From the NCBI RefSeq assembly GCF_013403245.1, contig NZ_JACBNQ010000001.1, positions 434,001-498,000 of the forward strand: DNA of 64,000 bases, given 5' to 3'. The notes beneath the pieces are model-generated. The model worked only from the letters and a program-made list of their open reading frames with translations. It did no database searches and was not told where the DNA came from. Below are positions 26,250 through 34,587 of the stretch, piece by piece. Both the position numbers and the translations under genes were made by a program. Source of the DNA: Sedimentibacter hydroxybenzoicus DSM 7310. Lineage in GTDB: Bacteria; Bacillota; Clostridia; Tissierellales; Sedimentibacteraceae. Position 1 is the first letter of the stretch. Each line of letters opens with the position of its first letter.

Positions 26250-27687
26250 TACCGGGGAATCGGGTTCAAAAATCCAGTATGCTGCTCCTTCCAGGCAAGC
26301 ACCTGAAATCAGCACACCTTCTGAAGACGGATCTGATTCAGGGGATGCAAATATACTTGTTGCCTATTTTTCGGCTACAGGAAATACTAGGGTTTTGGCG
26401 GAATGCGCTGCAGATGTTTTAAATGCGGATCTGTATGAAATTCAGGCACAGACACCCTATACAAGTGAAGATCTGAACTATAATGATTCTTCTTCCAGAA
26501 CATCAAAGGAACAAAATGATCCCTCTGCAAGACCTGAGATTTCAGGACAGGTGGAAAATATGGAGAAATATGATATTGTGATTTTGGGATATCCTATATG
26601 GTGGGGACAGGCGTCAAAGATTGTTTCCACGTTTTTGGAGAGCTATGACTTTTCAGGAAAGACAATTGTACCATTCTGTACGTCAGGAAGCAGCGGTATA
26701 GGCTCAAGTGACAAAAATTTAAGTGAGCTATGCTCAGAAAGTGCAAGCTGGAAAGAAGGCAAAAGATTTTCATCAGATACATCCAGAGAGGATGTCGCAG
26801 AATGGTTAAACAGCCTTGAGCTTGTGCTTAAAACATCATCAGATATATCAGTCAGCTCCTTTGATTTGGACAATGGAGAAAATGGCAAGGCTCCTGCTGT
26901 CTTACTGAACAGTGGATACAGGATGCCTGTTGCCGGTATAGGCACCTACAGCCTGCTCGATGATACATGCGTGGAATCTGTTGTGTCAGCACTGAAGAGT
27001 GGTGTTCGATTAATAGATACTGCATATATGTATCACAACGAGGCAGAGGTAGGTAAAGCTGTCAGAGAATCCGGCGTACCAAGGGAAGAAATTTTTGTAA
27101 CCACAAAGCTGTATCCAAGTCAGTTTGACCGCGCTGCAGAGGCAATTGATGAGGCTATGGAAAAGCTTAATTTGGGATATATTGATCTCATGCTGCTGCA
27201 TCATCCCGGAAAGGGGGATGTGGATGCCTACAAGGCTATGGAGCAGGCCGTTAAAGACGGAAAAATCCGCTCCATCGGTTTGTCAAACTGGTATATCGAG
27301 GAGATGGAGGAGTTTTTACCACAGATAACTGTTATGCCGGCTCTTGTGCAAAATGAAATCCATCCTTATTACCAGGAAAATGATGTTATTCCATATATGC
27401 ACGAAAAGGGAATAGTAATGGAAGGATGGTATCCGCTGGGCGGCAGAGGATATACACATGAGCTTTTAAATGATGAAACCATCGTTGCAATTGCTCAGCT
27501 TCACGGAAAATCAGCAGCACAGGTCATTCTTCGGTGGAATTTACAAAAAGGTGTGGTAGTTATTCCTGGTTCCAGTAATCCGGATCATATTTCGGAGAAT
27601 ATCTCATTATTTGATTTTAAACTGACTGAGGATGAAATGGAGCGGATAAATTCCCTTGATCGCGGCGAAAAGCATGATTGGTATTAA
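26188..27687 (+). CDS. lipoprotein: flavodoxin domain fused to aldo/keto reductase
   Basis: The 499-residue protein has a lipoprotein signal (lipobox LAAC, Cys20) and a linker. A flavodoxin-like domain follows (about 50-215; AYFSATGNTRVLAE phosphate loop, LGYPIWWGQ and CTSGSSGIGSS flavin loops). A complete aldo/keto reductase barrel follows (about 235-495). The catalytic tetrad is present: Asp and Tyr in RLIDTAYMYHNE, Lys in VTTKL, His in LLHHP. IPGSSNPDHISENI would hold NADP phosphate. Both parts normally work in the cytoplasm with FMN and NADPH, so the lipoprotein signal is odd. AAGGAGG precedes the ATG. The LysR gene upstream is the likely regulator. Confidence 0.82.
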   Translation: MKQILSLILSFTLFFPLAACDTGESGSKIQYAAPSRQAPEISTPSEDGSDSGDANILVAYFSATGNTRVLAECAADVLNADLYEIQAQTPYTSEDLNYNDSSSRTSKEQNDPSARPEISGQVENMEKYDIVILGYPIWWGQASKIVSTFLESYDFSGKTIVPFCTSGSSGIGSSDKNLSELCSESASWKEGKRFSSDTSREDVAEWLNSLELVLKTSSDISVSSFDLDNGENGKAPAVLLNSGYRMPVAGIGTYSLLDDTCVESVVSALKSGVRLIDTAYMYHNEAEVGKAVRESGVPREEIFVTTKLYPSQFDRAAEAIDEAMEKLNLGYIDLMLLHHPGKGDVDAYKAMEQAVKDGKIRSIGLSNWYIEEMEEFLPQITVMPALVQNEIHPYYQENDVIPYMHEKGIVMEGWYPLGGRGYTHELLNDETIVAIAQLHGKSAAQVILRWNLQKGVVVIPGSSNPDHISENISLFDFKLTEDEMERINSLDRGEKHDWY

Positions 27688-27707
27688 GTAAGACTATCAT
27701 CAATCTG

Positions 27708-27735
27708 AGACTCTCTGAAAATGAGAGTCTTTATT
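27708..27735 (+). terminator. intrinsic terminator
   Basis: AGACTCTC/GAGAGTCT stem followed by TTATTATTAT. The bases just before it (ATCATCAATCTGA) repeat part of the hairpin found at 1081-1112 and 10709-10740. Confidence 0.65.
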
Positions 27736-27744
27736 ATTATAAAT

Positions 27745-27784
27745 ATTAGTTGACAATGAAACTAATATTTGATAAATTAGTTTC
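27745..27784 (+). promoter_or_regulatory. promoter with overlapping MarR-type operator half-sites
   Basis: TTGACA (27750-27755) and TAAATT (27773-27778) are 17 bases apart. GAAACTAAT (27758-27766) and ATTAGTTTC (27776-27784) form a perfect 9-base inverted repeat with a 9-base spacer, inside the promoter. A third half-site ATTAGTT (27745-27751) precedes them in inverted order. This is the expected layout for autorepression by the MarR gene that follows. Confidence 0.65.
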
Positions 27785-27812
27785 AAAGGAAACTATTAAA
27801 AGGAAGTGTGAG

Positions 27813-28271
27813 ATGGAAGGTATAGGCAGATACAGTGCTGCTGTTTACAGGCTTGGTCAAAGCATTTTCAACAGCAAGCTGAAAGATTTAGATATCAGCA
27901 GCGGCCAATATGACTTTTTTCTTGTCATAGCCAAAAATGAAGGAATAAATCAAAAAGAGCTGGGAGAATGGCTTTATGTTGAAAAGTCGACTACAGCAAA
28001 GGCTGTCAGACAATTAGAGACTAAAGGTTATATTTGCAAAAAGCAAGTTAAAAAAGACAAACGATATTCTTCGCTATATTTAACAGAGAAAGGAAGAGAA
28101 GCAGCATCAGTGGTTGAATCTGTATTTAATGAGATGCTCGATGTTTACTCTAAAGATATTCCTGAAAATGTGATTGAGGATAATATATCGGTTTTAAAAA
28201 AAGTAATAAATAACCTGCAGGAAGAAAAAAGCAGGTACACCATGTCAGACAGATTGACGGAGGATTGTTAA
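27813..28271 (+). CDS. MarR family transcriptional regulator
   Basis: The 152-residue protein has the MarR winged helix: INQKELGEWLYVEKSTTAKAVRQLE, then the wing KKDKRYSSLYLTEKGRE. An ATG at 27813 follows AGGAAG; upstream in-frame codons lie within the promoter and are not used. It overlaps the MFS gene by one base (TAATG), so the pair is co-translated. It probably represses its own operon through the inverted repeat at 27758-27784 and releases it on binding of a substrate of the exporter. Confidence 0.87.
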   Translation: MEGIGRYSAAVYRLGQSIFNSKLKDLDISSGQYDFFLVIAKNEGINQKELGEWLYVEKSTTAKAVRQLETKGYICKKQVKKDKRYSSLYLTEKGREAASVVESVFNEMLDVYSKDIPENVIEDNISVLKKVINNLQEEKSRYTMSDRLTEDC

Positions 28272-29458
28272 TGGAAAGAAATACAAAGCTTCAAAAGAAA
28301 GAACCTATATGGACCCGGGATTTTATTTTAATATCAATAGCAAGCTTGTTTGTTACTTTGGGTTTTCAGATGCTTTTACCCGTACTTCCTGTGTTTTCGG
28401 CAAGGATAGGAGGCTCTGATGCGTGGGCAGGGCTGGTTGTGGGAATTTTCACTGTATCTGCGGTTATAATGAGACCTGTTTCCGGCATGCTATTGGACAG
28501 TCGAGGAAGAAGAGGAGTATTTATCATCGGATTAATAGTCTTTCTTGTATGTGTGGTTTTATATAACTGGACTTCAACAATTTTAGCATTATTGATTATC
28601 AGATTTATACATGGTTTTGGCTGGGGAGCATCCAGTACGGCATCCAGTACAATAGCTTCGGACATTGTACCAAAATCCCGATTAGCGGAGGGGATGGGTT
28701 ACTTTGGATTGACAAGCACACTGGCTATGGCCGTAGCTCCTGCATTGGGACTTGGGCTTCTTGACAGCTATGGATTTAACATGGTTTTTAATGTTTCGGC
28801 AGTATTTGTGTTTATTTGCATACTTATTTCCTTACTTATAAAGTATCATAAGCCTGAAGTGATTACAAAATCTGACTCCGAAGCTCTTCCTGCAAACATA
28901 AAGAATAAAATTTTTGAAAAGTCGGCAATCACTCCAGCAACAGTTATTTTCTTTGTTACAATGACTTACGGATCGATTGTATCGTTCATTGCACTTTATG
29001 CGGAACAAAGACAGGTTGAAAATATAGGATTGTTTTTTACCGTCTATGCAGCGGCTTTACTGATTTCACGTCCTTATTTTGGTCGTATGACTGACAAAAA
29101 AGGCACTTCTTTTGCAGTGCTTCCGGGCATAGTGTTTGTAATAATTGCAATGCTGGTAATATATTTTGCCGATTCACTCATGGTATTTCTTATAGCAGGA
29201 TTTATTTATGGAATTGGATTCGGAGCTGTACAGCCGGCATTGCAGGCAATGTCCGTGAGCAAGGCAGGGTCTTCAAGGAGAGGTGCTGCCAATGCAACTT
29301 TCTTTCTTGGGTTTGATCTTGGTATCGGAGCGGGTGCAATCATCTGGGGCATTATAGCCGAAAGCCTTGGATATCAGTTGATTTATCTCCTGTCCATAAT
29401 CCCTGCTGTTGTCGGTATATTAGTTTATATTAAATCAATAAAAAAGAAGATTGACTGA
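28271..29458 (+). CDS. MFS family transporter, probable drug efflux
   Basis: The 395-residue membrane protein has about 12 hydrophobic segments and the MFS motif A in the loop between helices 2 and 3 (GMLLDSRGRRG) plus a weaker repeat in the second half (GRMTDKKG). Helix 4 carries RFIHGFGWGASS. GGAGG precedes the ATG at 28271, which overlaps the MarR stop. The MarR-MFS pairing suggests inducible export of a toxic compound. Confidence 0.87.
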   Translation: MERNTKLQKKEPIWTRDFILISIASLFVTLGFQMLLPVLPVFSARIGGSDAWAGLVVGIFTVSAVIMRPVSGMLLDSRGRRGVFIIGLIVFLVCVVLYNWTSTILALLIIRFIHGFGWGASSTASSTIASDIVPKSRLAEGMGYFGLTSTLAMAVAPALGLGLLDSYGFNMVFNVSAVFVFICILISLLIKYHKPEVITKSDSEALPANIKNKIFEKSAITPATVIFFVTMTYGSIVSFIALYAEQRQVENIGLFFTVYAAALLISRPYFGRMTDKKGTSFAVLPGIVFVIIAMLVIYFADSLMVFLIAGFIYGIGFGAVQPALQAMSVSKAGSSRRGAANATFFLGFDLGIGAGAIIWGIIAESLGYQLIYLLSIIPAVVGILVYIKSIKKKID

Positions 29459-29480
29459 AGTGTTTGATGAAGCATTGTCA

Positions 29481-29514
29481 GAGCCGGATTGCGCAAAGTT
29501 GCATAATCCGGCTC
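29481..29514. terminator. bidirectional hairpin between convergent genes
   Basis: GAGCCGGATT pairs perfectly with AATCCGGCTC across a 14-base loop. The arms and loop ends (GCGCA...TGCATAATCCGGC) nearly repeat those of the hairpin at 39823-39865. Confidence 0.6.
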
Positions 29515-29573
29515 TAATTCCTGGATATGTAAAGAATAAATAATGAAAATTAGGGTTACTGATTTGGTACATA

Positions 29574-30164
29574 TTAATGAGGCTGCAATAAATCTTTCAT
29601 AAGTTCCAAGGTTACTGTAAATTCACCGCTGATTTCTGATAATGCTTCTATTCCGGAATCAATATGTCCTAATGGAATCAATCCGTCAGAGTAGCCAAAA
29701 TCATTGTAGAAAATGGCTATATTGCCCCAGGGAGCATATAGGGTCACATCTCCGGCGGACGGATCAAATCCGCTTTCTGAACCATCTGTAATTAACGGGT
29801 CGTGCCCTTCTAAATAACTAACTTTCTCAATTCCATGATAATCCTCAAAAGTAAGCTCTAATGGGAGTCGGGAAATTAAGTCATGACTTGTGGGGTTATC
29901 AAACATTGCTATGATTATTTCTTTATTATCCACTGTCATTTTTATTTTAATGCCCTGCTCTAAATTGTTTTCGTCTTCCTGTTTTACAGGAGGGGCTTCT
30001 TCTGACTGTGCTTCTCCTTCGGTATCTATATCAACAGATGGGGTATCCGAAGAATCATTACCGGTATCTGAACAAGCGGTAAATATTAAAATTGAAATAA
30101 TCACTGCAAATATAATGAAAAGGTATTTGACCTTGAAATTTATCTTGCTTTTATTCCATGTCAT
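29574..30164 (-). CDS. lipoprotein with cyclophilin-like fold domain
   Basis: The 196-residue protein has a lipoprotein signal (membrane segment ending IFTAC) and an acidic linker. A cyclophilin-like domain follows (about 75-195): IKMTVDNKEIIIAMFDNPT, then LPLELTFEDYHGIEKVSYL and LYAPWGNIAIFY. This family has the cyclophilin beta-barrel but no known isomerase activity. The same domain closes the upstream SLH protein, 16 bases away, so the two are co-transcribed paralogues with different surface anchors. The function is unknown. Confidence 0.75.
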   Translation of the reverse strand: MTWNKSKINFKVKYLFIIFAVIISILIFTACSDTGNDSSDTPSVDIDTEGEAQSEEAPPVKQEDENNLEQGIKIKMTVDNKEIIIAMFDNPTSHDLISRLPLELTFEDYHGIEKVSYLEGHDPLITDGSESGFDPSAGDVTLYAPWGNIAIFYNDFGYSDGLIPLGHIDSGIEALSEISGEFTVTLELMKDLLQPH

Positions 30165-30180
30165 AGGGATATCCTCGTAT

Positions 30181-31224
30181 TTATTGAGTTTCTATTTTTT
30201 CTATTTGTATTTCACCTGACAGACTCTCTATATGTTCACTGCCTGATATGGCATGACCTAATTCATATAAGCCACTTGCCGAATCCGAGCTGCCGTAAAA
30301 TATTACAACATTACCCCAAGGCGAGTAATATGCAAGAGTACCGGAGCCTGATTGTGCATCAGCCAATGTTGCATTTATTGTATTAAGCTTTTGCGACGGA
30401 TAAAAAATCTTTTCATTTCTGCCATAATTTTCGACAGCCACAGTAAGAGGCAGCTGTGCATAAAGGTCTCTGGCAGCCTGAATTTCATTAAGCCTAAAAT
30501 CTATGGTATTACCATTTGCAGTTATTCTAATATTCATTTCTTCCTCCATAGCAGGTTGTGCGGCTTCATCTCCCTGAGATTCCTCGGCAGGAACTTCTCC
30601 GGATATGTTCTGCATAAATCGCATAAATATTTCAGAAGCTTGTGCACGTGTAGTTACTCCTTTGGGAGAGAGACTACCGTTGCTTCCACCTAAAAGCTTG
30701 CTTCCCACAGCCCAATGCATGGCATTTTGTGCGAAGGGACTAATTTGGTCCGCATCGGAAAATCCATCAAACCCGGCATAAGCAGAAACATCATATTTCT
30801 TCATATAAGCATAACGGTACAGCAATGCTGCAAACTGCTCACGACTGATTTGATCATCCGGTGAAAATTTGTCTGTACTTGTTCCGGATGTGATGTTATT
30901 TTCTGCTGCCCATGCTATAGCAACAGCATAATAACTATTTTCCGGAACATCTGAAAAACTACTATTGACAGATACAGTTGGCATATCCTCCATTCTATGC
31001 AGAACTGTAACCATCATTCCGCGAGTAACAGGAATATCGGGTGAAAATCCACCGCCGTCTGTACCAGTCATCAAATTGTTTTCTGTCACATAATTCACGG
31101 CATCAGCATACCATGCATCAGTTTCAACATCATTATATTGGTCTGCAAAAGCAGTATTAACTATACTAAATGATATTATCATTATCAAAAATAAACCGAA
31201 TGAGTAAAATAAATTTTTTTTCAT
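30181..31224 (-). CDS. S-layer-homology protein with C-terminal cyclophilin-like domain
   Basis: The 347-residue protein has a signal peptide (about 27 residues). Three SLH repeats follow (about 30-205), with FSPDIPVTRGMMVTVLHRM, FSPDDQISREQFAALLYRY and LSPKGVTTRAQASEIFMRF. A Glu-rich linker leads to a cyclophilin-like domain (about 228-345; LPLTVAVENYGRNEKIFY, LAYYSPWGNVVIFYG). SLH domains bind pyruvylated wall polymers, so it is anchored to the cell surface. It shares the operon with the lipoprotein at 29574 and the cupin gene 9 bases upstream. Confidence 0.83.
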   Translation of the reverse strand: MKKNLFYSFGLFLIMIISFSIVNTAFADQYNDVETDAWYADAVNYVTENNLMTGTDGGGFSPDIPVTRGMMVTVLHRMEDMPTVSVNSSFSDVPENSYYAVAIAWAAENNITSGTSTDKFSPDDQISREQFAALLYRYAYMKKYDVSAYAGFDGFSDADQISPFAQNAMHWAVGSKLLGGSNGSLSPKGVTTRAQASEIFMRFMQNISGEVPAEESQGDEAAQPAMEEEMNIRITANGNTIDFRLNEIQAARDLYAQLPLTVAVENYGRNEKIFYPSQKLNTINATLADAQSGSGTLAYYSPWGNVVIFYGSSDSASGLYELGHAISGSEHIESLSGEIQIEKIETQ

Positions 31225-31233
31225 AACCTCTCC

Positions 31234-31650
31234 TTATTTAAGCTTGTTATAATCTTCTTCGGATACAGGCTCCAGCCATTCATTGGATGCTCCTTCCGCC
31301 GGAACTTCAACGGCAAGATGTGCAAACCAACTATTGGGGGATGCACCATGCCAATGCCTGGTTTCCGGAGGGATATTTACTACATCACCGGGATTCAGCT
31401 CTTGTGCCGATTTTCCCCATTCCTGATAATATCCTCGCCCTGCCGTAACAAGCAAAATCTGACCACCCTTGTGATGAATGTGCCAGTTATTGCGGCATCC
31501 CGGCTCAAAGGTTACATTGCCAATTGTAACACCTGTTGTAGAAAGCATATTCAGGTAACTCTGTCCTGCAAAGTATTGTGCATAAGCTTCGTTCTTTTCT
31601 CCCATAGGAAAGATATTAATAAAATTTTGTGTATTCATTTTGTTTTTCAT
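31234..31650 (-). CDS. cupin domain protein
   Basis: The roughly 135-residue protein is a single cupin barrel. Motif 1 is seen as NNWHIHHKGGQILLVTAG (His-x-His with Gln in place of the usual Glu) and motif 2 as GDVVNIPPETRHWHGA. It would bind a divalent metal. Relatives with GQSYLNML near the start are often annotated as cupins or hydroxynitrile-lyase-like proteins. The ATG at 31650 overlaps the AAAGG site. One at 31638 has more room and may be the true start. It belongs to the minus-strand operon with the cyclophilin-like proteins. Confidence 0.8.
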   Translation of the reverse strand: MKNKMNTQNFINIFPMGEKNEAYAQYFAGQSYLNMLSTTGVTIGNVTFEPGCRNNWHIHHKGGQILLVTAGRGYYQEWGKSAQELNPGDVVNIPPETRHWHGASPNSWFAHLAVEVPAEGASNEWLEPVSEEDYNKLK

Positions 31651-31684
31651 CCTTTCACTTTTTATAATATTATTTATATTGCTA

Positions 31685-31915
31685 TTATCTTTTGTTTTTA
31701 AGTGTATAAATTAAATAATCAAGGCAATACAGTCTTCGTTGGCTGTCGTGTACCTCATCCAACAACAGGTGTCTTTGACCTGATAAAATTCGTTTCAGTT
31801 CAGGAGTATTATTCTCTTTATAAAAATCCATAAATTGTTTTATTATATTATCAAGGCAACCTGCATCCTTCAGGTTGCAAATTATAGATTCTTCTGTTTC
31901 TGACTTATCAATCAT
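31685..31915 (-). CDS. small conserved hypothetical protein (76 aa)
   Basis: The product starts MIDKSETEESIICNLKDAGC and ends with a helix containing HDSQRRLYCLDYLIYTL. It is helical, with two conserved-looking Cys. Similar short proteins (NLKDAGC...LLDEVH...CLDYLVY) are common beside redox genes in Clostridia and lactobacilli, from memory; no function is known. AAGGAG eight bases upstream fixes the ATG at 31915. It is the first gene of the operon that continues to 29574. Confidence 0.7.
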   Translation of the reverse strand: MIDKSETEESIICNLKDAGCLDNIIKQFMDFYKENNTPELKRILSGQRHLLLDEVHDSQRRLYCLDYLIYTLKNKR

Positions 31916-32048
31916 ATCTATTTCTCCTTCCGGATTTATTATAATAAAAAAATTACCTGATAACAAATGCTTATTATGAATGTTTATCATAGCTTACAGG
32001 AATGATAAAAACAAAATTGATGATATAATTTATCTATTGAGATAATAA

Positions 32049-32106
32049 AAAATAAATATTTCCTATTAACATCAATGCCTGATATAGTTAATAATATAAC
32101 AATTAA
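32049..32106 (+). promoter_or_regulatory. promoter region of the first SLC13 gene, similar to that at 34503-34560
   Basis: The stretch TATTTCC ... GATATAGTTAATAATATAACAA repeats, with few changes, the region upstream of the alcohol dehydrogenase gene (TATTTCC ... GATATAATTAAAAATATAACAA). It probably contains the -10 region (TATAGT/TATAAT). The similarity suggests a common regulator. Confidence 0.4.
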
Positions 32107-32138
32107 AAATGTAAAATGACTATCGGAGGAAGATAATA

Positions 32139-33410
32139 ATGTATCAAAGTACAATTGCGATAATAGTTATGGTATTGATGTTAATAATGTATGCCATACC
32201 CAAAATACCACTGTCCGTAACTACAATATTTGCTGTACTTACAATGGCGTTTACGGGAATTATTTCGTTTGAAGATGCGTTCATCGGCTTTGCGAGTCCT
32301 TCAGTTATGCTTATTGCAGGAATGATGATTATCGGACAAAGTTTTTTCACCTCGGGACTTGCTCAGAAAATAGGCAATCTTCTATATAAATACACAGGAG
32401 CTGATGAGAAGAAATTTGTTACAGCAGTTATATATATTTCCTCAGGACTTGCTATCTTCCTGAATGGCGCACTTGTCGTGGCCATGCTTATGCCCATAAT
32501 CAACAGTGTTGTTTCGCAGTCTGATGGTAAAATTTCAAGGAAGCAGACTTACTTCCCTTTAGGAATTGCCGCAACAATAGGAAATAATCTGACAACTATA
32601 AGTGCTACTTCAATGATAACTGCATCGGGACTCATTTCAGCGGCGGGATACGGTGAGCTCAGTATTTTTGCTCCTACAATTGTCAACTTACCTGCACTTA
32701 TTGTCGTTATAATAATATATATATCTTTTGGATACAGTCTTCAGAAGAAATGGTTTGATTTTGAGGAAGTTAATCTGAATGATAAAAATATCTGTGACGG
32801 TAATGAAAGGGATTGTCCTGTATGGAAAATGGTACTTACAGGTATCGTTATGCTTGTAGCTGTTATGGCATTAGTTATGGGTATAAATTATGGAGCAGTT
32901 GCTCTTGCCGGGTCAGCAATACTTATTTTTGCAGGCTGCATAAGCGAGAAAGAAGCATTTGATAGTATAAGCTGGTGTACAATTGTAATTGTTGCCGGAG
33001 CCATAGGTGTGTCTAAAGGACTTGATTCAAGTGGAGCAGGTAAGCTGATAGCAAGTTTTATAATTAATTTATGTGGTCCGGTCGGTCAGTCTGCATTGGG
33101 TATGTGTGTAATACTTTTTATTATCGGATCTGTTTTATCAAACCTTATGTCTGACAATGCAACTGTAGCATTACTTGTTCCCATAGCAATAGTTATGGCA
33201 GAAACCGTCGGGATATCTCCTATACCGGTAGTGCTTGCTGCAGCATCGGGGATAAAGGTTGCCGTTGCAACACCTATAAGTGTCGCACCAATGACAATGA
33301 TACAGATTCCAGGATACCGATTTAAGGACTATTTACGTATAGGCGGGCTTATAAATATTGTATCAATGATTGTAACCTGTATAGCTATAAAATTTGTATA
33401 TTTTTCTTAA
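32139..33410 (+). CDS. SLC13-type anion permease (DASS/ArsB-like)
   Basis: The 423-residue membrane protein has about 11-12 hydrophobic segments in two inverted halves. It carries the family's paired loops: GNNLTTISATSMITASGLI in the first half and LSNLMSDNATVALLVPIA in the second, close to the SNT-type sodium/substrate motifs. IATPISVAP-like (here VATPISVAP) follows. It probably imports a di/tricarboxylate or related organic anion with sodium. It is about 60% identical by eye to the permease at 35761-37032. A bidirectional terminator follows. Confidence 0.83.
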   Translation: MYQSTIAIIVMVLMLIMYAIPKIPLSVTTIFAVLTMAFTGIISFEDAFIGFASPSVMLIAGMMIIGQSFFTSGLAQKIGNLLYKYTGADEKKFVTAVIYISSGLAIFLNGALVVAMLMPIINSVVSQSDGKISRKQTYFPLGIAATIGNNLTTISATSMITASGLISAAGYGELSIFAPTIVNLPALIVVIIIYISFGYSLQKKWFDFEEVNLNDKNICDGNERDCPVWKMVLTGIVMLVAVMALVMGINYGAVALAGSAILIFAGCISEKEAFDSISWCTIVIVAGAIGVSKGLDSSGAGKLIASFIINLCGPVGQSALGMCVILFIIGSVLSNLMSDNATVALLVPIAIVMAETVGISPIPVVLAAASGIKVAVATPISVAPMTMIQIPGYRFKDYLRIGGLINIVSMIVTCIAIKFVYFS

Positions 33411-33420
33411 AAATTAAAAA

Positions 33421-33461
33421 TAAAGAAGCTGCCTGTTATTTTGTTTAAGGCAGCTTCTTTA
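33421..33461. terminator. bidirectional intrinsic terminator
   Basis: TAAAGAAGCTGCCT and AGGCAGCTTCTTTA form a perfect 14-base stem between the convergent permease and LysR genes. Confidence 0.8.
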
Positions 33462-33462
33462 T

Positions 33463-34368
33463 TTATTCCCCAAGCAGGTTAAAATGCTTGCTTGAATATT
33501 CTATGCAATATTGCCTCACATGTTCAGCAGCTGGAGAAAGCTCCTTTGCTTTTGACCAAAGCATGTAAACATTGCGGTGATTCATAGGATGGTCAATTTT
33601 AACAACCGATATAAGATTTGTATCAACCGGAAGCCTTGGTGAAATCGCCAGACCGAGACCGAGAGATACATATGATATGCAGGCTGACCAATCTTTAAAG
33701 CCCGTAGATATGGAGGGTTTTAAAGAGCACATCTGAAACATTTCGTTTATCCAGTTATACAAATTAGAGCCGGCATAATAGTGTAATAATTGCTCATCTT
33801 TTATATCATATAATGACAGCTTTTCTTTATGTGCTAAAGGGTGATTTGCCGGAATCATCAGCACAAGCTCCTGACTATAAATTGGCATTGTTTCTAATCC
33901 ATCGAAGGATTTTGTGCAGGCAAAAGCCAGGTCGACCTTTCCGGAAACCACATCTTGCTCGAACACAGCCTGTTCATGATTTACTATAAACTGCACAGAG
34001 GTATCATTATAACTGTTTTCTTCATAAAAGCGGTTAAACATTTCCGGTATCAGTGAGGAGCAGTTAACATACGAATAAGCAATTGTAACCACGCCGCTCA
34101 TTGGCTTATGCATCTGCTCCAAGATCTGTTGACCATCTTTAAGCTGTTTCATCATACTTTTACAATATGGAAGGAATGCTTTCCCATAGCTTGTGAGGCT
34201 TACCTTTTTTCCGCTGGAACGAATGAACAGAGGGACACCAAGCTCACGCTCAAGCACCTGAATAGAATGACTGAGAGAAGGCTGAGACACATAAAGATTC
34301 TGCGCCGCCTGCGTAAAGTGCTTGGTACGGGCCACCTCAATAAAATATTCCAATTGCTGAAATGTCAT
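33463..34368 (-). CDS. LysR family transcriptional regulator
   Basis: The 301-residue protein has the LysR HTH (FTQAAQNLYVSQPSLSHSIQVLE) and an effector domain (GVVTIAYSYVNCSSLIP onward), with the usual LISPRLP-like end (AISPRLPVD). GGAGG lies six bases before the ATG at 34368. It is divergent from the alcohol dehydrogenase gene and probably controls it and, through similar upstream sequence, the permease at 32139. The inducer is likely an organic acid of the pathway (inference). Confidence 0.88.
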   Translation of the reverse strand: MTFQQLEYFIEVARTKHFTQAAQNLYVSQPSLSHSIQVLERELGVPLFIRSSGKKVSLTSYGKAFLPYCKSMMKQLKDGQQILEQMHKPMSGVVTIAYSYVNCSSLIPEMFNRFYEENSYNDTSVQFIVNHEQAVFEQDVVSGKVDLAFACTKSFDGLETMPIYSQELVLMIPANHPLAHKEKLSLYDIKDEQLLHYYAGSNLYNWINEMFQMCSLKPSISTGFKDWSACISYVSLGLGLAISPRLPVDTNLISVVKIDHPMNHRNVYMLWSKAKELSPAAEHVRQYCIEYSSKHFNLLGE

Positions 34369-34502
34369 ACTGTACCTCCGTAGCAAATAATATATTTTTT
34401 GCAATTTAATAAGGTAAGGATAACGCATTGTCGTAAAAATGTCAATAAAAGCACAGCTTAAATTTTTCTGATATCTTTTATTTATCAGATTAATAGAAAA
34501 CG

Positions 34503-34560
34503 TATATTTCCATTTATTTTATTGCTCCGATATAATTAAAAATATAACAAATAATTCAAA
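34503..34560 (+). promoter_or_regulatory. promoter region of the ADH-permease-flavoenzyme operon
   Basis: TATTTCC, then GATATAATTAAAAATATAACAA, matching the region before the paralogous permease at 32049-32106. A TATAAT at about 34531-34536 is the likely -10. The ATG follows about 50 bases later, after GGAGAG. Confidence 0.4.
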
Positions 34561-34587
34561 AAATTAATAATATAGGAGAGTGTAACT

